A stretch of DNA of 64,000 nt from Saturnia japonica (Eukaryota; Arthropoda; Insecta; Lepidoptera; Saturniidae): contig CM065323.1 of the NCBI GenBank assembly GCA_033032175.1, forward strand, positions 10,788,001-10,852,000. The letters run 5' to 3'. The translations under genes were made by a program, and so were the position numbers. Under the pieces are notes generated by a model. That model was not told the origin of the DNA. It ran no database searches and saw only the letters and a program-made list of their open reading frames with translations. Position 1 is the first letter of the stretch; every line of letters starts with the position of its first letter. This document shows, piece after piece, positions 32,940 through 44,790 of this stretch.

Positions 32940-34630
32940 TCAAATTAAAGAATTCCGCGTTACGGACTGTGGGTTTACTTCTTGTTGTTTTTTTTTCTTG
33001 GTTGAGTGCATTCTGTGGTTGGACTTAATGTGATTTTTTGGTCACTCTCCAATTGTATTAGGTAGGTGGTTGGTTGCTTTAAATAATTTCTAACTAGATA
33101 TTACCTAACGAACAACTATATAGGTACTTAAAAAAAATTGTGATATTATTTTTAAATCATCAAAATAGCTTTTACATGTTATTTAGTTAGCGCTGAACTT
33201 AACGCGTTCTAGCTGTATACAATTAAATTAAAATTCGGAAAAAAATAATAAACTACATATACCTAACGGACAACTACCTATATGGTACATAAAATAGTGT
33301 TTTTATTTCTAATTAATCAAAATAACTTTTACATATTAAGTACTTTACGGCTAACACGTTCAAATTATTTACAATTTCATTAAAATTCACAAAAAATAAT
33401 TAATGAATTTTATTCTTCATTTATGCTCTGCCTACTCAAGAGTTTAGTTTTTTTATGATTATCTTGTAATAGAAAAATTTATACGTATTAAAAGAACGTA
33501 AATTTCAACGGTAATTTTACAAATAATGTATTGGAAACTGATAGGCTGATAACATTTAGTCAAAATTTTAATCGGGTGTTGTTATAATTTAGAGGCCTTT
33601 CATCGCAAACTAACAAACGGTTTCATAAAATTACAACACTTTTTTGTAGGTTTTACAAAAATTTTGAACAGTAGGTATAGGTAAATACCATTGAAACATT
33701 TAAAAATAAACTGAGATAAACTTTGATAAACTGAAAGATTAATATAAAGTTTGAAAATTAATTATTCGGAATAAACATTATCTATAATACATTCTTTAGA
33801 TATGAATTATATAACACTGTATTATTATTATTTTATTGTATTAGGTAAATATAATTATGTTTTAGTAAAAATGGAAAAACGAAATTAATTATCTTAAATC
33901 ACAAATCTCTCTTTACGTTTATATTATTTACTTTTTTGTAAAATTTTCAACACAGAAAAATAGATTTTCCGTCTTTTTTTCTAAATACTATAGAATATTG
34001 TTTAAATATACAGTACTTTAATAAAATAAATGAAATGTTCAATTCGATTTTTAATTTAATCTGTGTACGATAAAGTTTAAATAAAACTTCTACAGTTATT
34101 TGAAATCTCAAAAATATACGTAAATTAGCGATGTAAATTATAAGGTAAAATAAATAATCATGCTTACCGCAATAGTGTTATAGGATGATGAAAATGATGA
34201 CAGCGGTACGATAGTTATAAATGTATACCTGTATCCCACATCACGACTGAGATTGCATTGAAACATGATATTTTTGTTTGCCCAATAGGGTAAAGTGGGC
34301 CATTTGCCCAATACATCCTCTACAGATTTTTTTTCCCCGTAATAGTATAATTTTATATCCATTGTTACATATAATTTGTTAAAGTAAACATTTGGTTGCT
34401 TTGTTCGTTTTTTGTAGCGTTATTTGATACGTTTTTTTTTCTTCTTTGTTATAACTATTATAATAAATGATCCAGATTTAAAAATACTTCCAATTTTTTT
34501 TAAATATAATTTAAAATTTTTAGATATTGAATATATTATCCAACTTAAGAATTGTAGTATCCTACAAACTACACATTTTATGGAGTTACCAATGTCTGTC
34601 TTCTATATAATTATGCATATAAATTGAAGG
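32940..34630. other. unannotated AT-rich DNA
   Basis: No feature recognised. A pair of similar segments at 33090-33190 and 33240-33350 ('acctaacgaacaactatata' versus 'acctaacggacaactaccta') suggests a diverged local duplication. Confidence 0.45.
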
Positions 34631-34944
34631 GACTGAGGTTTGCGTTGTACATGCATTACGCAAAAACTACTGGATAGATCAAATTCCTTTTTAGGTCCTT
34701 GGTTCTTTACAAAAAAAATATTATTACGATATTCTTTCAATAAAAATTAGTTAAAGTTTTAAGAAACTACGATTTTTATAAGCAATACTCGTTCAGCGAT
34801 GTGTTTTCTTGCCGTGGTAATAATAATATAATAAACACCGCGGGCGAAGTCGCAGGTATCAGCTACTTTATTAAAGAAAATACAATAAAAACGTTTATAA
34901 TAAATACTCTGAACAAAACCTATCTACTATTTTAAATTGATGTA

Positions 34945-35425
34945 AAGTTTGTGAATATGTTATCTCTGAAACTACTGATCCGATTCTGAAAATAATTTCT
35001 CTGATAGAAAATTAAGTTCTCTCTCACAGTCACATGGATTTTATTTTATTGATATTAAATTTTAACGCGAAATAAGTTACATGCGTTTGCTATTATTATT
35101 ATTATAAAAAGTTTAAGTTTGTATAAGGTAATCTCTGAAACTACTGATCGGATTCTGAAAATTCATTCACTGATAGAAAGCTAAGTTTTCCCTCTCAGAA
35201 ACATGGTATTTATTTTATTAATATTAAATTTAAAGCGAACGAAGCGTTTGCTACTATTATTATAAAGAGTTAAAGTTTTTAGGAGTTAATTTCTGCAATT
35301 GCTAATCCGATACTATATATTCTTACACTAATAGAAAGCTACGTTCTCCCTGAGTACGTAATATTTTTTAACCATATTAAATGTTATATTGTACTTAATG
35401 CGAGCAAAGTCAGAGATGGTTACTA
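34945..35425 (+). repeat. three-unit diverged tandem repeat
   Basis: Units start with 'aagttt' at 34945, 35115 and 35273 (170 and 158 bp, third incomplete). Each contains 'ctctgaaactactgatc', '.ctgatagaaag.taagtt' and 'attttattaatattaaattt'. The text is that of an RTE-like 3' repeat that has become tandem. The third unit is the most diverged. Confidence 0.8.
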
Positions 35426-35429
35426 GTAA

Positions 35430-36090
35430 CATAAAAAAGATCATAGTTTAATTTTTTTTGCTATTCAACTACAAACCAAATTATGATTATGATATGATTA
35501 TAATATTATTTCAGCATTATTAACAATGTCGATTATATTATTCAAAATAACTAGTTATCAAAATAGAGAAACCTATTTGTTTTGATTTTTTTTGGTAGGT
35601 AAATATCTATGTAATTTATGTACTCATACTAAAAGAATAACTTGGTGTATGTTTTTATACCTATCAGATATCATGAATACCTATAGGGCTTGGATAAAAA
35701 AAAAACAACTTTTGTCTATCAAAACTGTAATCTAAACTGTAACTGTATCAAAACTGTAATCTAATTTAATAATAGCATTCATCAATTGGCAATGGATTAA
35801 TATCATATAGTGTAGTAATCTATATAAATAAATATTTTTCTCTCCCAATTATTTTGATGCGTAAAAATCTTATATTTGAAGTTCTTGAATCACAATTTAA
35901 AACAACAAAAATTGCATCACATACAATTTTTATGTAATGTTTTTTTTTAAAACGCTATTTTTGCTTACAAGTTATATACAAAAACTGATAATTATACTAA
36001 TAATTACAGAACGGTTATAAAATTAAATAGTTAATACAGTCAAATTGTCAGGATATTTATCATCTGATATTATAATTCCAACTACTTAGC
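35430..36090. other. unannotated AT-rich DNA
   Basis: A short 'caaaactgtaatctaa' duplication at 35720-35765; otherwise nothing recognised. Confidence 0.45.
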
Positions 36091-36099
36091 AGTTTTTTT

Positions 36100-36780
36100 T
36101 TAATTTGATCAACCGGAGTTTCATGTCCAATTTACCAACAGAAGTCGGCAAGCATTCCTTTAGACCATTTTCCATTGTAGCGTCTATCTGTATGCAAAAA
36201 TATATCTTGGTGAAATTTTTCAACATGTTCATCCGATACGGCACCAAGATTTTCAGGAAAAAATCTAAGTGCGAGTCCAAAAAATGAATCTTGAGAGACA
36301 TGTTGCATTACAGAGCTTTGTAAGCAAAGAGAAGTTCTTGAAGGAGTTTTTGGCAGCTTTGTTGTTTCCGAGAAAACCATTACGCACTACTACAAAGCGA
36401 CCCATGCTATTTATTTTACTTTAAAAAAAAAAAAATACGATCTTCATGAGCTGTCTGATTTGTGGACCTACATAAATTCCTTCTTTCAATTTCGCATTAT
36501 AAATTTTGTTTTAAGGTACTGAAAGCCATCACCATCTTTTTTTTTTCCGGGACTACTATTCTACCGAATATATCAGTCCCATCACCATCTTTGTTTATAG
36601 CTTAGAAAAAGTTTTTCATGATACCTAGCTTTATGTGAAGTAGTGACAGAATTTTTTTTCACTTTGCCTAAAAGCTCTGCAAACATTTTTTTTGCTAGAT
36701 AATATTTATCTCTTGCGTGACTGTCCCGTCCCATTCACATAGAAAATTATAAAACTTGGTATACCCACCTTGCAATTCAG
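36100..36780 (-). pseudogene. degraded copy of an unclassified arthropod multi-copy gene
   Basis: Read on the minus strand from 36780, with several frameshifts and stops, pieces appear in order: 'GGYTKFYNFLCEWDG', 'LHIKLGIMKNFF.AINKDG', 'FQYLKTKF', 'VGPQ'-like text, 'FLGNNKAAKN', 'MSLKIHFLDSHLDFF', 'ENLGAVSDEHVEKFHQDI' and 'GKWSKGMLADFCW'. I recognise this order from a large family of uncharacterised proteins present in many copies in arthropod and cnidarian genomes (C-terminal half), suspected to be spread by a mobile element. No enzymatic activity is known to me. Only about 220 codons of the C-terminal half remain. There are no flanking inverted repeats that I can see. Confidence 0.7.
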
Positions 36781-37289
36781 TTAATATTTATTTATATATC
36801 AATATTAGAGGAGTGTAATGTTAAAACAAATTGTAATAAAATTAAAATTTTGAATAAAATAAAAATAAAACATTTCTTAAAATGTCAATGTGATAGCGAA
36901 AATCGGACAATGGGAGGAGATTCTGAGCATCAAAATCTTCATAGTTAAGCTAATCGTATTTGAAGGGGGATTTCATTGCGGACCAGTGTAATTAATCATT
37001 TAACGAAGTAAACAACAACCTATTAGCTAATAAATATTTGATAATATTTTTTTCACGTATTTTCTCGCGTATCATTTTGTGTTTTAGTGGAGTGAAATTT
37101 ATTACTTAATTGAATTATGAAAAACCAACCAATTTGATGAACGAAAAATTGTTACTGTATAAAATTAGTATAATTTGCTTGATGGGACACGATAATTATG
37201 TTCGGTTGGATCACGACTACCGTACACCAACTGCAAACACCCACTTTTTAGCTCCCTTAGACGTGTCATATTCCGGGATAATTTAGTGT

Positions 37290-37445
37290 GTGTCTAATAA
37301 TCAAGCGTCATTTATCGAGGTAGACTATATAACATCACGTCACGACCAATAGCAACAATGAAAATTTTTGTAAAAACGGAGAAAATGTATTCCTTTTGAG
37401 AGCTTCCATTATGTGACGCAGACGAAGTTGCGGGTCAGCTAGTTA
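37290..37445 (+). repeat. RTE-like dispersed repeat, 3' part
   Basis: 'cgaggtagactatataacat', 'gaccaatagcaacaatgaaa', 'gtgacgcagacgaagttgcg' and 'ggtcagctagtt' match the last third of the repeat at 51413-51610 and its common lepidopteran ending. Confidence 0.65.
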
Positions 37446-37454
37446 ATAACACAA

Positions 37455-37642
37455 ATTTCACACACGAGTATTTAAATCCATACTAAGCAAAGCTTTTGTT
37501 ATTGTAACATACTGATATACATAGATATTTAACACCCAGATAGATAACTAACAATTATACTTATCAAAGAAATGTCAGTCATGGGCGGTGATCGAACCCG
37601 CGATCTCTCGGCTCAATAGTATCGCCGACTGCATAACGAGGC
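37455..37642 (-). repeat. SINE family C (tRNA-derived)
   Basis: On the minus strand the head reads 'gcctcgttatgcagtcggcg' and the B-box 'gcgggttcgatcaccg', followed by 'catgactgacatttctttga' and 'ctatctgggtgttaaatatc'. This order is a known lepidopteran tRNA-like SINE. Only one copy in the window. The head is too diverged and lacks acceptor pairing, so it is not a tRNA gene. Confidence 0.72.
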
Positions 37643-37649
37643 ATGTGTA

Positions 37650-38345
37650 AATTATTTTTTAGATACTGATGGTAACCTTTTTTTATGAATGTCTTAAACA
37701 AAAAATAATACGGTAAAAGTTGCGAGTAAAATCTAGTGTGTGATAATTATCGCAAGTACATTATTAGAGAGTCATGAAGCAATGAAGAATATTAATTATT
37801 GTAAAGTAACTTTAGGTACAATTTTCCTTTGAAAATTTATCATAAGACTGTTCAAATAAGTAAACAAGATGTCAAACGTGCAAGCGAAATGAAGAGTGCC
37901 TATAGAATTTTAAACACTTTGATCTCGCCGTGTATCGTAAAAGATGAATACGAACGATGTCTATTGTCAGGGTTACAGTGTGTAAGTCCGAAAATTTGTA
38001 ATTTCGTTAAATAGAGATCTCGAAGCGTATTGTCGGGAGCAAATAATTTTTGCGGTAAATGATACTTCACGGACAATGGCTGACAGTGACGTGGGGTAGG
38101 GCAATTCTCTTCAAGATGTATGTATACTTTTCAGTTTTTTTTTTTCAATGATAGTATTTTTGATGATTGATATAATATTTGTGACAATGATAATTACAGT
38201 TTTTACTTTGCATTTTTAATTTTGATTGTTGATACTAAATTTAATAGTGATAACCCTATGTTAGCAGTAAGGGTGTTATCTTATGATTTTTTTAAAGAGT
38301 GTTACAAATATTCGATTAGTTGTAATAATCATCTAATTGTAAGAT
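37650..38345. other. unannotated AT-rich DNA
   Basis: No recognisable gene. A 61-codon frame at 37829-38014 has no known domain. Confidence 0.4.
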
Positions 38346-38348
38346 ATA

Positions 38349-39015
38349 CAGTATAAACTCTTTATAAGGTTATCCTTTATAACGATAAACTCCCTATAAC
38401 GTTGAAGTGAGCCCAAATGGGTTGGTTTACGTTAAAACCCACATATTGAAACACTCTTTATAGCGATACGCCATTCTCTATTACGAAGAAATGTGTTAAT
38501 ATTTTTAGACGGTAAATATTAATTATCGGTATTATTGCTTATTATCAGGTAACAAAAGACTTTGAAGCTCCGAAACATCCGAGGTCGGTCTAGCTTTTGT
38601 TATCCTTAATTGCCTTGAACACGTGCAGTATGACGCATTGTTTTCCCGGAAGTGATGGTCTTCGACCAAGCATACTGGGTACCTATCGTATTATCAGTCG
38701 TAAACCTACTTTGAAACTGTTAACATGGCTAATAAACGGAAAGCGATTAGTGTTGACGAAAAAGTTTCATAGAATAAGATATCAATAGAATACATAAAAT
38801 AATACAAAACAAGTACTGGCATAGCAAAAAACGTCAGACAAAGTTATCTGACTATATGTGTAAACAATAATTTATAAGCATTTATTATCTAAGACATACA
38901 TATTAAAAATTCTTGGTAATTTGGTTGTTTTTTTGTTCACTCTATATAACGATAACTCTCTATAACGACAAAAAATGCGCAGTCCCTTGAGTTTCGTTAT
39001 AAAGAGTTTACACTG
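38349..39015 (+). mobile_element. deleted pogo/Tigger-like DNA transposon
   Basis: Inverted ends CAGTATAAACTCTTTATAAG (from 38349) and, reverse complement, CAGTGTAAACTCTTTATAAC (ending 39015) are 19 of 21 identical over 21 bp, and are flanked by TA (38347-38348, 39016-39017). 'ctctttata.cg'-like subterminal repeats occur at 38382-38400, 38453-38472 and 38939-38968. At 38725 an ATG opens 'MANKRKAISVDEKV', the start of the CENP-B-like DNA-binding domain of pogo/Tigger transposases, after which the frame breaks. At 667 bp, most of the gene is deleted. Confidence 0.87.
38725..38790 (+). pseudogene. pogo/Tigger-like transposase N-terminal stub
   Basis: About 14 codons ('MANKRKAISVDEKV') identical in style to the N-terminus of CENP-B/Tigger/jerky transposases, then stops. 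A later 'TGIAKNVRQ' could be another remnant. It is inside the inverted ends of the element at 38349-39015, which supports the assignment. Confidence 0.7.
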
Positions 39016-39180
39016 TATATAAAACTCTTATTAGTAATAATAGCTGGTGTCCAAATTAAGCTTGGTGTCTTAAGTAAATTACACCTATGTAGATAAACCA
39101 GCTACAGTCCAGCCAGCTCCAACTAGCTATAATCCTAACTACAGTCCATCAGTCAGTGCAATCTGAAAGTTGTTAGTTAT

Positions 39181-39660
39181 TTGTGAGGAGTATGCGGCGG
39201 CTCACGGTCTCAAGTATAATGCAAGTAAGAGCGAGGCGCGTAGTATGTGTGTGTGTATACATGCAACCTGCGGGTCAACTATTCGCGGAAGGCTATAATA
39301 AATACCTTAAGAGTACTATATAATAACGCCTTCAGAGTGCTGTTGGGGCTGGCTCGACACTGTAGTGCATCACAGATGTTTGTCGATAATGTCACAGATG
39401 GCTTTCATGCAATTATGCGTAAACGAATTGCATCTGTGATGACCCGTTTGTGGGCCAGTACCAGCAGCATCCTGCAGGTGATCGCAAATAGACTCGACTG
39501 TCCGATATTGCAGCACTGGGTTCGCCTCCATGTAGCGGTATTTATTTAAAATGACAACTTTTTGTTTTTATTAATTAAGAACTTTAGAAGTTATTATTAT
39601 TATTAACATGGATATATTATTATGTAAATAAATAACTTATTATTATTATATAAATAATAA
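39181..39660 (+). pseudogene. LINE ORF2 C-terminal remnant with (TTA)n tail
   Basis: Around 39186-39240 a frame reads 'EYAAAHGLKYNASKSE', the end of a LINE reverse transcriptase (thumb side). It then shifts frame with a loss of roughly 70 codons and continues at 39265-39535 with 'NTLRVLYNNAFRVLLGLARH', 'CSASQMFVDNVTDGFHAIMR' and 'RLDCPILQHWVRLH', the hallmark C-terminal block of an abundant lepidopteran non-LTR retrotransposon. TTA repeats at 39591-39604 and 39640-39655 form the tail. Non-functional. Confidence 0.8.
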
Positions 39661-39664
39661 ATTT

Positions 39665-40920
39665 TATCCAAATCTTTTCCGTTTCCGGGAAACCCATTAC
39701 TTATAGTTGATCGTTTCGTGATGACATATAATAATCGAAGGTCTGTATTACCTGATGTGAAACCCCTAAAAGACCCGCCAAACTATAAAACCTATCGAAA
39801 TGCATACCTATATGTACAATATACATATTTAAAAGAGTTGCTCAGGTAATACTAACTGTTACTGCTACTACACTATGTTTTATTTCATTTTTATATTGTA
39901 ATTATAGCATTCGAAGTCGCGGTCTATTGCTAGTTTAGATATAAATGTGAATATAGGTAGGTATTATACAATTGAAATACCTACATGTAGAGAGGAATTA
40001 TCACTCCGAAGTATGAACTAAATTTTATAGTAATCTATGAGGTCATTCAACCGCGGTTTCAACTAGCTACTTTTTTTTTTTTTAATTTACTATTTATTGA
40101 AAAAATGGCAAATAAACTAAAAAAAAGTTTTCTATAGAAATATTTTCCGCGAACGGTCAATGACTTACAATATTTTATGTTTTTTTTTTAATTTCTGACA
40201 CGACACGCCGCTGTAAAAATTGATAAAAGAAGAATCAATAAATCGAACGGTCGTAAGCCAATTCAAGCGTGCCGACAAAGTAAAGCAAACTTAGTTTACA
40301 AATGTTACTTTCGACTATTATTTATACTCCAAAAGCCATCGCGTTCGAGTGTTGACATCCCTATTATGTAACAACTCACAGGGGTGCCTCTCGGTACTTT
40401 GACATTTTTTTTCCATACATTAATGACATATTTTTTGACAAAGAGAGACATACCATTGAGACTTTTGCGAGAATTCTCACATGCTGTCATTACACGCTGC
40501 TAATGGAGTTAGCTATGCTTAAAGTTCACTTGACATTTTAATGTGATTCTATGTTAGGTGGCAATTAATAATTCAAAAAAATTTGTCTTTGTTATTTAAA
40601 GTAAGTAATTAAATCTTTTTTTAATAATCACTTGATGATAGTTCTAACAAAATATAGGTAGGTATTGTGACCGTTTCACATTGTATGTGCAGATGTAGAG
40701 TTTTTAGCTTGTTGGAGGTTTGTAGTCTAGACCTCCCGCGGTGACTGTTTGTTTGAACAAATAAAAGTCTCATATACCTATCAAATTGTTACAATGAACG
40801 TTTTAAAAACATTGCAAGTTTTTAAAATAGAAATAGGGTATATTAGAAAACGGAAAAAAAAATTTGACTGTCGCAAAGTATTACTCGGCTTACAATATCA
40901 TAAGTTGTCTTTTAAAATAT
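39665..40920. other. unannotated AT-rich DNA
   Basis: No recognisable gene or well-bounded repeat. Long T-runs at 40071-40083 and 40180-40188. Confidence 0.45.
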
Positions 40921-40924
40921 TAAT

Positions 40925-41330
40925 AACTAGCTGTGCCCCACGGTTTTACCCGTGTTAATTTTATCCGACTAACACCACACCGCCAACGCACCTGTCTTCA
41001 TAATTGTTCTTCCCGCAAATAAAAATTACTTTCATTTTTCATTATCTCCTAAAGTATGTGTTCAAATAACATGAAAGAGTAAAATTTAACTTCATAAAAT
41101 TGTCTTTAAGATGAAGTAACTTTTGTTCATAAGGATTAATATGCGATGCCTAAAAGTAATGCTCATAAATTGCTTTTTAATTTCTAACAAATGTTTGCCA
41201 TAAATTGCCTTATTGTGGCTCATGTATAAGAGATAGGCATATGTTAGCGCAGGGTTTTTTTTATATATACTAAGGTATTTTTGTAAAACATTGTATTTAC
41301 GCATCGTTAACCATACAAATAAACAAACAA
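40925..41330 (+). repeat. RTE-like dispersed repeat, family V, copy 1
   Basis: Starts 'actagctgtgccccacggtt' and continues 'ttacccgtgttaattttatc', 'aagattaatatgcgatgcct'-like text and 'ataggcatatgttagcgcag'. The reverse complement of 57495-57885 is collinear over about 390 bp. Confidence 0.8.
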
Positions 41331-41487
41331 TGTAAATAAGCTTTATTTCTTCATTATATTAATAAATAAGTATAGATTTAGTAGGTATATAATATTTTTT
41401 ATGTTACTAGTATTTTATTGGCTTGTTGTGAGGATAACAAATTTAGTGGTAACTATAAGATATACACTGTTTTTAATATTATTATAG

Positions 41488-41605
41488 TACTAGCGACCCA
41501 TCCCAGCTTCGCTCGGGTACAATTTACAAAGTGGTGTATTTTATGTTTAAAAAAGCTTGATTTAGGGCTTATCGCTTTAATATTGACAGATCATAACTTC
41601 ATAAC
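41488..41605 (+). repeat. partner segment joined to SINE B (copy 2)
   Basis: 'ctagcgacccatcccagctt', 'cgggtacaatttacaaagtg' and 'gacagatcataacttcata' precede the SINE B head. Same segment and same junction as 31956-32085. Confidence 0.82.
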
Positions 41606-41885
41606 TGCCCATTAGCCTAGTGGTCCTAAATGCGACTGCTATGCTTCAAGTCCTAGGTTCAATTCTCAGGTCGAGCAAAGTGCTATTGTGTTTATCTGTG
41701 AAATTCTCAGTAGCAGTTTGGAGTTTGGCTCTGTGTACGATTAATGGCAATAGGCTGTTTTTTTCGTTCACCACAATAGGCTCGCCCCCTATTACATACA
41801 TGGGACTTAAAACATAATCGGCGAAGTATGGGTATACAGTTCTGTCTAACACTTCGGGGATACAGATGCGGTGATATGTTATATA
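41606..41885 (+). repeat. SINE family B, full length
   Basis: tRNA-like head 'gcccattagcctagtggtcc' (A-box) and B-box 'ctaggttcaattctcaggtc', then 'gtgctattgtg', 'ctcagtagcagtttggag', 'cgccccctattacatacatg' and a 3' end 'acttcggggatacagatgcg' shared with 60875-61124. Pol III-type SINE; no protein. Confidence 0.82.
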
Positions 41886-42074
41886 ACTTAATATTATAGT
41901 TACGAATAGTGCGCTTAACTGGCGCCGCGTCATTTATCTTAAGGTAAGTTTTTTTTGGTAGGATTCCTTTGATTGCGAATAATTTTGAATTCATAATATC
42001 TTCTACGTTATTCATTTAAATGGAAAACTGTAAAGGTCAATCTTAATGTTATTTAAATGCCCAAGTTAACCCAA

Positions 42075-42490
42075 TAAACTTATCTGTGTAAAGATTAATA
42101 CTGAATTGGAGAAAATAGCTTCACTAATAACGTAATATTTTTAATTATTATGTTGAAGATAAAAATGGTTACTGTGAGTCAACCTTAGGAGATACATAAA
42201 TGTCATCGCGAATTTTTCTCTAGGCTTTTTAAAGAACTATAACTCTTTAGAACATTATTTTTATATATCTCATAAGGTTTAGCCAGCGTAAGCCATGTAA
42301 GCACCCGAAAATTTTTTTTTGACAACTTGATTACAAATAATTGAATTTTCTCGACTATAAGAAAACTTAATTGGAATTTATTGTATATATAAACCTTCTG
42401 AAAAATGGAAAATCTCTAAATGGTCGTGAAAACCGCATTTAAATCCGTTGTGTAGTTTTTAAGATCTGACCGTACATAGGGACAGCGCAG
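42075..42490 (-). repeat. RTE-like dispersed repeat, family R, copy 2
   Basis: Collinear with 2030-2390 in the same orientation ('gattaatactgaattggaga', 'cttaggagata', 'ctctaggctttttaaagaac', 'ttgattacaaataattgaat'). Confidence 0.75.
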
Positions 42491-42494
42491 CGGG

Positions 42495-44390
42495 AAGCGA
42501 CTTCATTCTATACTATGTTTAAGTAGATAGTTTAAGAAAATAATTATGAATCTAATTAAAAATATAAAAGTATGTTAAGACATATTTTTTACATTTATAT
42601 AAGAATTGAATTTTCATTAGGGGAATGATATTTCTTTACCGCTGATATTAGTTCCTCTGCGCTACCGCTATTAGTTATACGATACGTTTGATTCGATAAA
42701 ATCAAATACCTACAACACGTAACTTGCCGCTAGAATCACATAATATGGGGTGAAATAACTTAATTTTATTCAATGACGGTTTATTAATGGACGCGTTATA
42801 CTCTCACTAAAAGCAATTTGAAAACGTTACATATTTGATTATCAGCATGTTGAAACAAAAGAGATAGGAAATCACAGCGTAAGGCGGAAACTATGTTGTC
42901 AAAAAAGGATAAAAGTTTCTTCTCGCTCACGCCGGTATCAAGTCGAAAGTGAACTAAGGGTAATTGCCCAACATTCACGATGGCATGAAATGAGCGTCAA
43001 TGCCTATAAAATAATATATATACCTATATATATACTTATAAAATATCATTGAGTTTATTCATTAAAATAAAACTTACCATATCACCGATCAAGATCCCGC
43101 AATGTCCATAGACATTTCACATCTGATTTCCAAATCTATGACAGCTGGAATACTCTCCGCTCGCCTCCCGCATGCCATCTTTTGTTACAATGAATTTTGT
43201 TTCTAGAACGTTAGCATATTATATTTAATAATAAAAAAAAAGAATTTTATCAAATCGAATCTCGGCTTCCAGTGTTACGATACGTAAAGATTATTTAGTT
43301 TAATAATAATATAATCTTTGACGGATCCGAAATAACACCTTCCCATCTCAATAGCGTCACTCTTCAAACTTAGAGACTTAATAAGGATTAAGATATAGCC
43401 TTTTTAAAAGTAAAAAGCTTTCGGTGTACCTTATGTCATTTTATTTTATCAGCGACATATTGTGGACTTTGATACGTTAACGATGCTTTTAATATTTGTT
43501 TATTTGGTTTTATCGCGGCCTTTATTTTTTGTGGGTCTCTCTCACTGACACAGTGTATTTCGAGTACTATGTATAAGTATTTCATACAAAATTAAAATAT
43601 TATCTATATGATTAAATCTGTAGTTCTTTCTATACATGTAGATTTGTTCCAAATTTTCTTGATAGAACAACTAATATAAAGAACTCTAATTACGGATATG
43701 ACTTTTTTGTTGATGTTTCTCTTTGCATATAACAAAACTAGCGTTTGCCCAATGATCGAAATTCGACCAGCGACTTTTTAATCATAGACTATTTTCTGTT
43801 TGACATTTGCTATATGAATCTAAACAATAAATATTATATCACTTGCTGTCACTTTTCATTGAGTGACAATGTTAATATTTTGGGGGGGTCTAAGTTCAAT
43901 GGCACTGGTCAGTTTAGGATTAGCAGTATTAATTTATTTTATTTAATATATTTGTAACAGATATTATAGATAAATTTTAGCTTTCTGCACTCCTTCTCCA
44001 TATAAACTTTAACCATGCCAAATCTCACAGTCTTCCGTGCACGCAATACGCTTAAAAAGGGGTAGAAAGTTTTTGCTTCACGTATTAATATAATGATGAT
44101 AACGGCTTGATCGATTTCAATGATATTTTCTACATGGCAGGTATATGTTATTCTGAAATTGTTAAGTTAGGCTAAGAATTATGAATAACACTTTTATAAT
44201 TAATAAAATATGGATTAAAATTAAATTACTAGACGTAAATAAATACTACGTAATAATCGTAGTTAGTTGTAGTATTATTGTTTGACGGAAATTACATCTA
44301 AAAAAAAATTACGGTGACCATTTTCATTGTGTTTTAGTACGTATCAGAACTTATACTTTAATTCTCAGTATACCAAGTTGCCATACAAAT
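42495..44390. other. unannotated AT-rich DNA
   Basis: No recognisable coding region. The 43,100-43,200 patch is slightly GC-richer. Nothing bounded. Confidence 0.4.
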
Positions 44391-44393
44391 TTT

Positions 44394-44522
44394 CGTGACT
44401 GATCTTTCGCCGTAACAGCAACACGACCGTGGAATTCGCTTCCTATCAACATCCAGTTTGCCAACTTACGGGATTCTCTTTGAATTCGGGCGTGCATAAA
44501 GTTAAAGGAGTAGTGTATTTTT
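44394..44522 (+). pseudogene. LINE reverse transcriptase C-terminal remnant
   Basis: Across short frames the text reads 'FAVTATRPWNSLP' and 'INIQFANLRDSL', then 'GVHKVK'. This matches the SFAV.A.RLWNSLP....... L..FK..LH.. block at the very end of CR1/RTE-type LINE polyproteins. Frame changes are needed between pieces. Confidence 0.6.
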
Positions 44523-44790
44523 GGTCAATGGTAAGAGGTGTAGACAGTACCTAATAAATACCTATAGGTATATAAACTTAGAACTTTTCAATTTTTTAAT
44601 ACTTATTTAAAAGCTTGAGGCGTAAATCGTCATTCCAATTAAACTGAAGCTGATGAACTTTATTAATTAAATTTTTTTTACATACTTTTTAGTTCGTAGT
44701 AGTGTGGTGTCCGCAATACAGTTGAAACGCGTTGAAATCCTTTCCACTCAAGATTTCCTACTTAAAAAAAAATTTGTACCTCTAGGTTGG

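Noticed and set aside
33090..33350. Local duplication 'acctaacg.acaactac'
   Set aside because: Similarity is partial and in AT-rich text; noted under the unannotated stretch instead of as a defined repeat.
34945..35425. CRISPR-like or satellite array
   Set aside because: Units are diverged, few (three), have no spacers, and the host is eukaryotic; better explained as a tandemised retroposon tail.
37573..37642. tRNA-like sequence with a good B-box (minus strand)
   Set aside because: Acceptor and anticodon stems do not pair well, and a SINE body follows; it is a SINE head, not a tRNA gene.
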